Positions 31,501 through 40,800 of a stretch of 64,000 nucleotides of DNA are shown piece by piece. The notes under the pieces are model-generated. The model ran no database searches, was not told the origin of the DNA, and worked only from the letters and a program-made list of their open reading frames with translations. The DNA comes from Litoditis marina (Eukaryota; Nematoda; Chromadorea; Rhabditida; Rhabditidae), in assembly GCA_964036275.1 (NCBI GenBank), contig OZ038434.1, forward strand, positions 20,945,879 through 21,009,878. Direction: 5' to 3'. The position numbers and the translations under genes were made by a program. Each line of letters begins with the position of its first letter. The first letter of the stretch is position 1.

Positions 31501-33202
31501 AAATTGACGCTGTAAGGCGTCCCTGGCAGCAGCGAGTCATCTATTTCTGGTCTTCTGCTGAATTCAAGCAGCAAGTATTAGTCCCTGAAGTTTGTCAAGA
31601 TTTACCACAACGCCCCTGGAGACTGAGATAATGTGGAATAGACTGATAAAGACGTGTTCTATTCATGAAACAATCAAAGTCAAAGACAAACAATATTCAG
31701 TGTGTCGTGCAATCGTATTACGTGTTTTTTGACGGGACGGGTTTTTCCAGTGATTTCTGCTCTGCACATATAGAGACTATAAGAAATATTGATTTCAAAA
31801 TAACTCAAACTACATCATTATGTGTGGTTTTTAAAAAGTAAATTTCAAAACTACGTAAAAATCGTAAAACTCTTTCCAAATACAGAATAAGCGACACACT
31901 ACACTACAATAACAAATATATTTCAGTTAGAATTGAAAAAGACAACAAAAATACAAACATTTATAATGAAAACGATTAAAATATCGGCAAATGAAGACTA
32001 CGACGTATTGTTTATTACGTTCAACCTGTAAACCGCGGGCATGATGACCGCATCGGTCGTTGGATTTAAATCACGGCAGTGAGGAGACTTTTCGCATAGT
32101 TCAACTCCTGATCGAATTGGCGTGTTCATGTGAATAATCTGTGAATCATCTTTGGTTTGACAGAGAAGTACTTCATTCTTTTTCAGTATCACATCGTTAC
32201 TACATATTCATGCCATGATTTATCGCTATTTCAGCAAATAGATGGCTAAAAGCGTACCACATTCACTATCATAATCATTGATTGTTATAATACACATAAA
32301 TTTCGATCTCTTAGTTGGATTATTGTCTTTTACTGACTGCAATGGGGGCCAATTCTATAACCAACCGGGTTTTTTGGTAACGGAACCGGTTTTTGATAAC
32401 CATTTTTTAGGTCACCTCATAGGTAACCGGTTGGTAACCTAAAATAAAAAACCGGTTACCTGTTTTTATAAGGCAAAATATAGTTATCGCCATCAGTTAG
32501 TACAGTAACCCAAAATTAGTTTTAGGTTACTTACCGGTTACCTGTGAAGTAACCTGAAAAAAAAAGGTTTACCACGAACCGGTTAGGTTACCTGGACTCC
32601 TGGGTATTAGTTCACAAACTAAGTAAAATAAAGCTGATGCAGTTCGATCCACGTTAACCTGATAATGCCTAGACCCGAGATCGGTTCGCGAACATGTTAC
32701 CGAACTGGCAGATATAACTCTTACCAGATAAATAAGTGGTTACTTCGGTTATCTGGTTTGCTCTTGGATCATTATCTAGTTTGCACCCGGCAGTCTGCCG
32801 GCAGGCTGCCGGGCTCCTGACAAATATCATTATCTGGTTTGCACCCGGCAGCCTGCCGGCAGCCCGCCGGCAGTCTGCCGGCAAGCTGCCGGGCTCCTTA
32901 ATTGCCGGCAGCCTGCCGGCAGCCCGCCGGCAGACTGCCGGCAGGCTGCCGGGCTCCTTAATTGCCGGCAGCCTGCGCTTTGAGTCGTGTGTACTCGTAG
33001 TTCACTAAATTACCGACAGTAGTGAATCTGCTACTATGTTTGTGGCCTTGGTGTAAGACACATCGGTCCATTTGTGATTATGTGTCTTACCCTGTGTAAA
33101 AAGATTCATTTCTACGCCTGCATGGCTTCTTTTCGACACAGTAAGTAGCCTATGAGATTGGCAGCTGGCTCTCTTGGTAACGGCCAGAACACCGAAAAAC
33201 AC
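28572..33202 (-). CDS. Spliced small gene, right copy, intron enlarged by transposon
   Basis: Mirror of 20048-20330. Exon 33091-33202 (donor GTAAGA at 33090) and terminal exon 28572-28618 (after TTTCAG) are identical in reading to the left copy. The TA-flanked 4346-bp element has inserted between donor and acceptor, so the intron grows from 124 bp (or 47 bp) to about 4.47 kb. Both splice sites survive, so splicing could in principle remove the element. The element's own gene lies on the same strand. Start codon unknown, as for the left copy. Confidence 0.42.
28656..28810. repeat. GC-rich subterminal repeats, 5' side of element
   Basis: Repeated CAGGCTGCCGGCAG-like motifs form overlapping short palindromes around GCCGGC in an otherwise AT-rich region. 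The arrangement is matched at the other end. Such subterminal repeats often bind transposase. Confidence 0.75.
28681..29071. other. Element interior, 3' flank of cargo gene
   Basis: Holds the subterminal repeats, a (CAA)n run at about 28878-28897 and the presumed 3' untranslated region of the minus-strand gene. An AATAAA on the minus strand at 28859-28864 could be its poly(A) signal. Confidence 0.45.
29072..30240 (-). CDS. Three-exon cargo gene inside the transposon, 104 aa
   Basis: Exon 1 is 30240-30157 (28 codons, MGALDWSSSGTSF...), exon 2 is 29622-29500 (41 codons), exon 3 is 29179-29072 (35 codons plus TAA). All junctions are phase 0. Acceptors are TTGTTTTCACAG (before ATG), AGCATTTCCAG and TTTATTTCAG; donors are AAG|GTTAGT and GAG|GTACGT. 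ATG lies two bases after the first acceptor, a spacing typical of nematode trans-splicing. Residues about 29-43 (ACFPLAALAALLGYH) form a short hydrophobic segment; the rest is Ser/Arg-rich. No family recognised. It is not transposase-like and may be captured host sequence. Confidence 0.68.
30780..30846 (-). other. Possible upstream exon of the cargo gene
   Basis: After ATTATTATTGCAG an open 67-nt segment reads VTHGHTSALCERSSSAPLLR and reaches a donor-like G|GTTAGC. Joined to the 30242 acceptor it stays in frame with the cargo gene. A second donor (CACAAG|GTTGGT) lies about 11 bases farther on. It could be a 5' coding extension or an untranslated exon. Confidence 0.35.
30847..31367. other. Element interior, no gene seen
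   Basis: AT-rich. A short minus-strand frame starting MSFLKITLLTFVSVRQALT near 30963 has no supported splicing to the cargo gene. Confidence 0.4.
31368..31631 (+). pseudogene. Coding-like fragment, 87 codons, in the element
   Basis: The frame reads RPSLSDKLVQYLLLKDDFVV, then RRPWQQRVIYFWSSAEFKQQ and ends RPWRLR. Composition and codon use look more protein-like than the surroundings. There is no ATG start (TTG only) and no clear splice sites. It is opposite in strand to the cargo gene and could be a relic of another gene or of a transposase exon. No family recognised. Confidence 0.35.
31632..31997. other. Element interior, no gene seen
   Basis: AT-rich, with no frame above background and no repeat recognised. 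Confidence 0.45.
31998..32192 (-). pseudogene. Coding-like fragment, 64 codons, in the element
   Basis: The frame reads VILKKNEVLLCQTKDDSQII, then CEKSPHCRDLNPTTDAVIM. No ATG start. A donor-like AAC|GTAATA near the end could in principle join in phase 0 to the exon at 30846, but the intron would be about 1.2 kb. Unrecognised. Confidence 0.28.
32352..32606. mobile_element. Nested foldback element rich in GGTTACC motifs
   Basis: The left half (AACCGG, TTTTTAGGTCACC, AGGTAACCGGTTGGTAACCT) and the reverse complement of the right half (AACCGG, TTTTTCAGGTTAC, AGGTAACCGGTAAGTAACCT) align over about 70 bp with few mismatches, separated by about 90 bp. This is a MITE-like imperfect hairpin inside the larger element. 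No target duplication was fixed. Confidence 0.6.
32787..32976. repeat. GC-rich subterminal repeats, 3' side of element
   Basis: Three tandem blocks of CCGGCAGCCTGCCGGCAG-like sequence are separated by GGGCTCCTTAATTG or GGGCTCCTGACAAATATC. The blocks at about 32847 and 32903 are nearly identical. Confidence 0.78.
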
Positions 33203-33206
33203 TGTG

Positions 33207-33715
33207 CTAGCACCAAACTACATCTTTCGAGCTACGTTCTCCGAATTCGTAATATTCTAGGCACTCTCTAAAGAAATTTATCTGTTTCGTCATTTCATCA
33301 ACACAACATTTTCGTGAATGAGTATTTACTGAGAATTATCTACTTCGTGTTCACGTTCATACACAAAATCGATGAACGAGTTATCTAACGAGTTATCATA
33401 TTCGTGTATGAATAAATCATCCTCATTGAAACTCGAGTCGGAGCTCCATCCTTCTTCGTCGTCGTCCACGACTGACACTACTTCTCCGTCCTGATGTACA
33501 TCCAGAAAACTGATAGGTTCCATGAAAAACTCTTGAACTAGGTCGGAAACGTTTATAGGCTGATCTCCAATAGGTGCATTAACCAACGTTGGCTGCCATT
33601 CCGAATTTTCGAATTCAATTTCAAAACGGAACGGGTCTTTTAGGATTTCCATATTACTGAAATCAGTACGCTGATCTTCCCCAGCAGAATACACGACAGG
33701 TGGTTGCCACTCCAT
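33207..33715 (-). CDS. Acidic internal-repeat protein, right copy (two exons, intact)
   Basis: ATG at 33715, exon 1 to 33330, intron 33268-33329 (62 bp), exon 2 to the stop at 33207-33209; 148 aa if spliced, 129 aa if the intron is read through. EWQP occurs at residues 2-5 and 39-42 in a duplicated block of about 25 residues (FEN-x-EWQP, then G-x-DQ). The reading of FEN upstream of the first ATG suggests the coding region may start farther upstream. Residues about 76-129 are rich in Asp, Glu and Ser. The alternative start is ATG 33652, just after GATTTCAG. No domain family was recognised; nothing in it indicates an enzyme. Confidence 0.6.
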
Positions 33716-34166
33716 ATTTTCGAATGTCCTTTTCGTAATCCTGATTTTCGTCTATTCAAAACGCAACCGTCTGACAGTACCGAAACTGGGGACGTGGCCG
33801 ACGACTGTGATTGATCCTTTCCTTACTTACGGAAAGAAAGGGTTACAGATATGCGAATTCAAGTTTTCGGCCAGAGTGTATTTGCCTCGAGTACAGTTGA
33901 GAGAGATTTCTGACGAAACCAGCCTTAGTTCTTCTCATTTATTTGGAGCTTTTTATTTTCTTTTCACAACTTGTTGTGTTGTATTTGTGGATTTTTCCTA
34001 TAAATGTTGTTACTATATAAATGAATTTGAAGAAAAACTAAGAAATTGAAATAGAGTTACGAAAAAATAATGAGCTTGAATAAAACAAGCTCAACCAATT
34101 GTGAAGACAAGCCGTGAACGAGTTTCGGAAAATATATAATATTTCTCTTTGAAGGCTTGAGTCGTT
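33716..34166. other. Right arm spacer with hairpin
   Basis: Mirror of 19090-19538, with the same TGAGCTTG/CAAGCTCA hairpin at 34071-34093. A plus-strand frame at 33807-34049 is not conserved with the left arm. Confidence 0.5.
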
Positions 34167-34382
34167 TCAGACCGCGGTAGATGGAATAAGTCCAGTAATT
34201 AGACCAAACAGGAATAACTCGAATAGATTCGAATAAATATTCAAAAATGTTTGCAAAATTTGAGTTACATGTGGATAATATCGTAACTTTTCTGAAATTG
34301 TCCTATTTCCTCCAATTGACACAATGAACTGCAACTGGTACAATTGAACTTTTTGTAAGCCTTTCAGAGGTAATTGTTTCAT
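34167..34382 (-). CDS. Small frame with hydrophobic C-terminus, 71 aa (right copy)
   Basis: Mirror of 18874-19089, open from ATG to TGA, differing by Ser to Thr at residue 45. The hydrophobic segment at residues about 46-66 is unchanged. Coding status is uncertain. Confidence 0.28.
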   Translation of the reverse strand: MKQLPLKGLQKVQLYQLQFIVSIGGNRTISEKLRYYPHVTQILQTFLNIYSNLFELFLFGLITGLIPSTAV

Positions 34383-34482
34383 AATCTGATGCTATTTCCT
34401 GTAATTGCTTCATTCGAACTCGAATTAAGATTGTGTTGGAACTGTGTCTATTGAAGAATTAGTCTCATAGAAAGTTTACCCA

Positions 34483-34665
34483 ATGAATCTATCTGACGCA
34501 AACCCATCGGCTCTCCTCGTTTTTACGAAATTCATCAATATTGCGACAAACCTTATTGGCGGCGTTGTGAAACAACTCTGTATTATTGGAACGTTAAATC
34601 AAGAGAAAATGAATGAGAGAATATATTTCCGTGAGAAAATTGTAAATTGGGTCAATTCACAATGA
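34483..34665 (+). CDS. Small frame, 60 aa (right copy)
   Basis: Mirror of 18592-18774, differing only by Phe for Ser at residue 14 (TTT against TCT). Open from ATG to TGA. Function unknown. Confidence 0.3.
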   Translation: MNLSDANPSALLVFTKFINIATNLIGGVVKQLCIIGTLNQEKMNERIYFREKIVNWVNSQ

Positions 34666-35077
34666 AAAGGTTTGAGTAATGAATGCTATTGCTGAGATGA
34701 ACCTTCAGAAACTCATAATCAAAATTGTTAACCCGTCTTTCAATACGCACTTGTATGAATGAACTGTCTCACTCAATCAGTGGTTTTGTCGAATTAGATT
34801 ATAGCCTCTACGGTGAACCTCGTTCCGGTAAGATATGATTCACTAGGAATGAGCTTTCAGGTGGGTATTAACGGAGCAACTATTCTATCAAAATATGTGA
34901 ACTAGTCAAACATGAATGAGATGTCATAGGTAAGAATGACCAGGTGGTACTACCGCCCCATACGTGAAAATGAGGGAAGTGATGTATGATCCTGGTGTGG
35001 GGAAATAGATTTATCGCTGTATATGGGGATCTGCGAATTTGGGGGTATGCCATGCAAAAAGGGGTGAAGTATACTAC
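34666..35077. other. Right arm, no gene seen
   Basis: Mirror of 18180-18591, ending at the tRNA-like block. No supported feature. Confidence 0.55.
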
Positions 35078-35206
35078 TCACACTAAGTTGATGTTTGAAA
35101 TACAAAAACTGCGTTACAAGTTTGGTTAGTAAGCATTCTCTCAGAAACCGTGATCAATCCTTGATTTCGGGCAGCGCACGTGTGCCGCCGTCTATTTCTT
35201 TCTTTC

Positions 35207-35282
35207 TTCGTGACCATTTGGCTCAGTCGGCAGAGCAGCACCCCACAGTCCAGTAGGCCAAGGGTTCTAATCCCTTCACGAA
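35207..35282 (+). ncRNA. tRNA-like sequence, right unit 3 (mirror of 17975-18050)
   Basis: 76 nt with perfectly pairing ends TTCGTGA/TCACGAA, D stem GCTC/GAGC, hairpin CCCAC-AGTCCA-GTAGG and T-arm-like AGGG-TTCTAAT-CCCT. The acceptor-to-D-stem linker is CCATTTG, five bases longer than in a canonical tRNA. The loop AGTCCA contains CCA after a T, as in a Trp anticodon loop, but the loop has six nucleotides, so no isotype is assigned. Confidence 0.55.
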
Positions 35283-35497
35283 CATCATTTTTGTGTGTTG
35301 GATTAACCTTTTATGGAGTCAGGATCTCTACACATTAACACAATTGCTTTTCGAAATATTTTAATATGTTCCCACTAAGTTGATGTTTGAAATACAAAAA
35401 CTGCGTTACAAGTTTGGTTAGTAAGCATTCTCTCAGAGACCGTGATCAATCCTTGATTTCGGGCAGCGCACGTGTGCCGCCGTCCATTTCTTTCTTT

Positions 35498-35573
35498 TTC
35501 GTGACCATTTGGCTCAGTCGGCAGAGCAGCACCCTACAGTCCAGTAGGCAGAGGGTTCTAATCCCTTCACCAA
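35498..35573 (+). ncRNA. tRNA-like sequence, right unit 2 (mirror of 17685-17760)
   Basis: Same 76-nt layout with ends TTCGTGA/TCACCAA (one mismatch), A box TGGCTCAGTCGG, hairpin CCTAC-AGTCCA-GTAGG fully paired, and altered B box GGTTCTAATCC. A run of five T precedes the 5' end. Confidence 0.55.
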
Positions 35574-35795
35574 CATCATTTTTGTGTTTGTTGGATCAAC
35601 CTTTTATGGAGTCAGGATCTCTACACATTAACACAATTGCTTTTTCGAAATATTTTAATATATTCACACTAAGTTGATGTTTGAAATACAAAAACTGCGT
35701 TACAAGTTTGGTTAGTAAGCATTCTCTCAGAAGCCGTCATCAATCCTTGATTTCGGGCAGTGCACGTGTGCCGCCGTCCATTTTTTTATTCTTTC

Positions 35796-35871
35796 TTCGT
35801 GACCATTTGGCTCAGCCGGCAGAGCAGCGCTCTACAGTCCAGTAGACCTAGGGTTCGAATCCTTTCACGGA
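35796..35871 (+). ncRNA. tRNA-like sequence, right unit 1 (mirror of 17384-17459)
   Basis: Ends TTCGTGA/TCACGGA pair with one wobble. A box is TGGCTCAGCCGG and the B box GGTTCGAATCC is intact. Hairpin TCTAC-AGTCCA-GTAGA is fully paired. Compared with unit 2 both sides of the outer pair changed (C-G to T-A), a compensatory substitution that argues for a structured RNA. T-rich sequence about 14 nt downstream (CATCATTTTTGTTTTTG) could terminate Pol III. Confidence 0.62.
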
Positions 35872-37854
35872 CATCATTTTTGTTTTTGTTCGATTAACCT
35901 TTTTATGGAGATAAGATGAACATTTTTGAGTTTCTACACATGAGAGAAGTTCAAAAATACCAAGTTTGAACACTAAATCCCACGTAGTGCGAAAATCGCA
36001 ACTCCATTCACGTCAACTTGGGGGTGTTTTTGGTTAGCACGGCACGGCCACTCAATTATTTCGGGACTGTTTCAACTTATGCAAATAAGATGAACATTTT
36101 TAAGTTTCTACACATGAGAGGAGTTCAAAAATACCAAGTTTGAATACTAAATCCCACGTAGGGCGAAAATCGCAACTCCATTCACGTCAACTTGGGGGTG
36201 TTTTTGGTTAGCACCGCCACTCAATTATTTCGGGACTGTTTCAACTTATGCTAATAAGACGAACATTTTTGAGTTTCTACACATGAGGGGAGTTCAAAAA
36301 TACCAAGTTTGAACACTAAATCTCACGTAGGGCAAAAATCGCAACTCCATTCACGTCAATTTGGGGGTGTTTTTGGTTAGCACCGCCACTCAATTATTTC
36401 GGGACTGTTTCAACTTATGCAAATAAGATGAACATTTTTGAGTTTCTACACATGAGAGGAGTTCAAAAATACCAAGTTTGAATACTAAATCTCACGTAGG
36501 GCAAAAATCGCAACTCCATTCACGTCAATTTGGGGGTGTTTTTGGTTAGCACCGCCACTCAATTATTTCGGGACTGTTTCAACTTATACAAATAAGATGA
36601 ACATTTTTAAGTTTCTACACATGAGAGGAGTTCAAAAATACCAAGTTTGAATACGAAATCTCACGTAGGGCGAAAATCGCAACTCCATTCACGTCAACTT
36701 GGGGGTGTTTTTGGTTAGCACGGCCACTCAATTATTTCGGGACTGTTTCAACTTATGCAAATAAGATGAACATTTTTGAGTTTCTACACATGAGAGGAGT
36801 TCAAAAACACCAAGTTTGAACACTAAATCCCACGTAGGGCGAAAATCGCAACTCCATTCACGTCAACTTGGGGGTGTTTTTGGTTAGCACGGCCACTCAA
36901 TTATTTCGGGACTGTTTAAACTTATACAAATAAGATGAACATTTTTAAGTTTCTACACATGAGAGGAGTTCAAAAATACCACGTTTGAATACTAAATCTC
37001 ACGTAGGGCGAAAATCGCAACTCCATTCACGTCAATTTGGGGGTGTTTTTGGTTAGCACCGCCACTCAATTATTTCAGGACTGTTTCAACTTATACAAAT
37101 AAGATGAACATTTTTAAGTTTCTACACATGAGAGGAGTTCAAAAATACCAAGTTTGAATACTAAATCTCACGTAGGGCGAAAATCGCAACTCCATTCACG
37201 TCAACTTGGGGGTGTTTTTGGTTAGCACGGCCACTCAATTATTTCGGGACTGTTTCAACTTATACAAATAAGATGAACATTTTTAAGTTTCTACACATGA
37301 GAGTAGTTCAAAAATACCAAGTTTGAACACTAAATCCCACGTAGTGCGAAAATCGCAACTCCATTCACGTCAACTTGGGGGTGTTTTTGGTTAGCACCGC
37401 CACTCAATTATTTCGGGACTGTTTCAACTTATGCAAATAAGATGAACATTTTTAAGTTTCTACACATGAGAGGAGTTCAAAAATACCAAGTTTGAATACT
37501 AAATCTCACGTAGGGCGAAAATCGCAACTCCATTCACGTCAACTTGGGGGTGTTTTTGGTTAGCACCGCCACTCAATTATTTCGGGACTGTTTCAACTTA
37601 TACAGATAAGATGAACATTTTTAAGTTTCTACACATGAGAGAAGTTCAAAAATACCAAGTTTGAATACTAAATCTCACGTAGGGCGAAAATCGCAACTCC
37701 ATTCACGTCAACTTGGGGGTGTTTTTGGTTAGCACGGCCACTCAATTATTTCGGGACTGTTTCAACTTATGCAAATGAGATGAACATTTTTAAGTTTCTA
37801 CACATGAGAGGAGTTCAAAAATACCAAGTTTGAAAACTAAATCTCACGTAGGGC

Positions 37855-40800
37855 GAAAATCGCAACTCCATTCACGTCAATTTGGGGGTGTTTTTGGTTA
37901 GCACCGCCACTCAATTATTTCGGGACTGTTTCAACTTATACAAATAAGATGAACATTTTTAAGTTTCTACACATGAGAGAAGTTCAAAAATACCAAGTTT
38001 GAACACTAAATCCCACGTAGTGCGAAAATCGCAACTCCATTCACGTCAACTTGGGGGTGTTTTTGGTTAGCACGGCACGGCCACTCAATTATTTCGGGAC
38101 TGTTTCAACTTATGCAAATAAGATGAACATTTTTAAGTTTCTACACATGAGAGGAGTTCAAAAATACCAAGTTTGAATACTAAATCCCACGTAGGGCGAA
38201 AATCGCAACCCCATTCACGTCAACTTGGGGGTGTTTTTGGTTAGCACCGCCACTCAATTATTTCGGGACTGTTTCAACTTATGCTAATAAGACGAACATT
38301 TTTGAGTTTCTACACATGAGGGGAGTTCAAAAATACCAAGTTTGAACACTAAATCTCACGTAGGGCAAAAATCGCAACTCCATTCACGTCAATTTGGATT
38401 TGGGGGTGTTTTTGGTTAGCACCGCCACTCAATTATTTCGGGACTGTTTCAACTTATGCAAATAAGATGAACATTTTTGAGTTTCTACACATGAGAGGAG
38501 TTCAAAAATACCAAGTTTGAATATTAAATCTCACGTAGGGCAAAATCGCAACTCCATTCACGTCAATTTGGGGGTGTTTTTGGTTAGCACCGCCACTCAA
38601 TTATTTCGGGACTGTTTCAACTTATACAAATAAGATGAACATTTTTAAGTTTCTACACATGAGAGGAGTTCAAAAATACCAAGTTTGAATACTAAATCTC
38701 ACGTAGGGCGAAAATCGCAACTCCATTCACGTCAATTTGGATTTGGGGGTGTTTTTGGTTAGCACGGCCACTCAATTATTTCGGGACTGTTTCAACTTAT
38801 GCAAATAAGATGAACATTTTTGAGTTTCTACACATGAGAGGAGTTCAAAAACACCAAGTTTGAACACTAAATCCCACGTAGGGCGAAAATCAATCGCAAC
38901 TCCATTCACGTCAACTTGGGGGTGTTTTTGGTTAGCACGGTCACTCAATTATTTCGGGACTGTTTAAACTTATACAAATAAGATGAACATTTTTAAGTTT
39001 CTACACATGAGAGGAGTTCAAAAATACCACGTTTGAATACTAAATCTCACGTAGGGCGAAAATCGCAACTCCATTCACGTCAATTTGGGGGTGTTTTTGG
39101 TTAGCACCGCCACTCAATTATTTCGGGACTGTTTCAACTTATACAAATAAGATGAACATTTTTAAGTTTCTACACATGAGAGGAGTTCAAAAATACCAAG
39201 TTTGAATACTAAATCTCACGTAGGGCGAAAATCGCAACTCCATTCACGTCAACTTGGGGGTGTTTTTGGTTAGCACGGCCACTCAATTATTTCGGGACTG
39301 TTTCAACTTATGCAAATAAGATGAACATTTTTGAGTTTCTACACATGAGAGGAGTTCAAAAACACCAAGTTTGAACACTAAATCCCACGTAGGGCGAAAA
39401 TCGCAACTCCATTCACGTCAACTTGGGGGTGTTTTTGGTTAGCACGGCCACTCAATTATTTCGGGACTGTTTCAACTTATACAAATAAGATGAACATTTT
39501 TAAGTTTCTACACATGAGAGGAGTTCAAAAATACCAAGTTTGAACACTAAATCCCACGTAGGGCGAAAATCGCAGCTCCATTCACGTCAACTTGGGGGTG
39601 TTTTTGGTTAGCACCGCCACTCAATTATTTTGGGACTGTTTCAACTTATGCAAATAAGATGAACATTTTTAAGTTTCTACACATGAGAGGAGTTCAAAAA
39701 TACCAAGTTTGAATACTAAATCTCACGTAGGGCGAAAATCGCAACTCCATTCACGTCAACTTGGGGGTGTTTTTGGTTAGCACCGCCACTCAATTATTTC
39801 GGGACTGTTTCAACTTATGCAAATAAGATGAACATTTTTAAGTTTCTACACATGAGAGGAGTTCAAAAATACCAAGTTTGAATACTAAATCTCACAAAGG
39901 GCGAAAATCGCAACTCCATTCACGTCAACTTGGGGGTGTTTTTGGTTAGCACCGCCACTCAATTATTTCGGGACTGTTTCAACTTATGCAAATAAAATGA
40001 ACATTTTTAAGTTTCTATACATGAGAGGAGTTCAAAAATACCAAATTTGAATACTAAATCTCACGTAGGGCAAAAATCGCAACTCCATTCACGTCAATTT
40101 GGGGGTGTTTTTGGTTAGCACCGCCACTCAATTATTTCGGGACTGTTTCAACTTATACAAATAAGACGAACATTTTTAAGTTTCTACACATGAGAGGAGT
40201 TCAAAAACACCAAGTTTGAACACTAAATCCCACGTAGGGCGAAAATCGCAACTCCATTCACGTCAACTTGGGGGTGTTTTTGGTTAGCACGGTACGGCCA
40301 CTCAATTATTTCGGGACTGTTTCAACTTATGCAAATAAGATGAACATTTTTAAGTTTCTACACATGAGAGGAGTTCAAAAATACCAAGTTTGAATACTAA
40401 ATCCCACGTAGGGCGAAAATCGCAACTCCATTCACGTCAACTTGGGGGTGTTTTTGGTTAGCACCGCCACTCAATTATTTCGGGACTGTTTCAACTTATG
40501 CTAATAAGACGAACATTTTTGAGTTTCTACACATGAGGGGAGTTCAAAAATACCAAGTTTGAACACTAAATCTCACGTAGGGCAAAAATCGCAACTCCAT
40601 TCACGTCAATTTGGGGGTGTTTTTGGTTAGCACCGCCACTCAATTATTTCGGGACTGTTTCAACTTATGCAAATAAGATGAACATTTTTGAGTTTCTACA
40701 CATGAGAGGAGTTCAAAAATACCAAGTTTGAATACTAAATCTCACGTAGGGCGAAAATCGCAACTCCATTCACGTCAACTTGGGGGTGTTTTTGGTTAGC

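Larger units (their letters stand above)
28644..32993. mobile_element. TIR DNA element (4346 bp) with TA target duplication
   Basis: Both ends start CACACGACTCAAAGCGCAGG; the inverted repeats (28646-28680 and 32957-32991) match over about 35 bp with one mismatch. TA flanks it at 28644-28645 and 32992-32993. The left arm keeps the empty site with a single TA at 20257-20258, which proves insertion after the inverted duplication. GC-rich GCCGGC-containing repeats lie just inside both ends. TA duplication fits the Tc1/mariner group, but no DDE transposase was recognised, so the element is probably non-autonomous. It carries a spliced gene. Confidence 0.9.
35078..35908 (+). repeat. Three tandem tRNA-like repeat units, right
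   Basis: Mirror of the left block, with unit ends (TTTTATGG) at 35316, 35609 and 35908. Gene-like parts face outward, toward the satellite, in both blocks. The last unit abuts the satellite at GGAGATAAGATG. Confidence 0.93.
24500..37245 (-). repeat. Right arm of giant palindrome
   Basis: Reverse-complement partner of the left arm, beginning CGCGAAAGCATACTG against CAGTATGCTTTCGCG. It is about 4.35 kb longer because of the TA-flanked element at 28646-32991. Order-for-order matching of satellite variants ends near 37245: the next right monomer (AGAGTAGTTC, TAGTGCG) no longer matches the next left one. Confidence 0.95.

Noticed and set aside
35387..35677. 96-codon frame across the tRNA-like units
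   Set aside because: It runs through tRNA-like sequence and repeat flanks, and is not mirrored as a protein.
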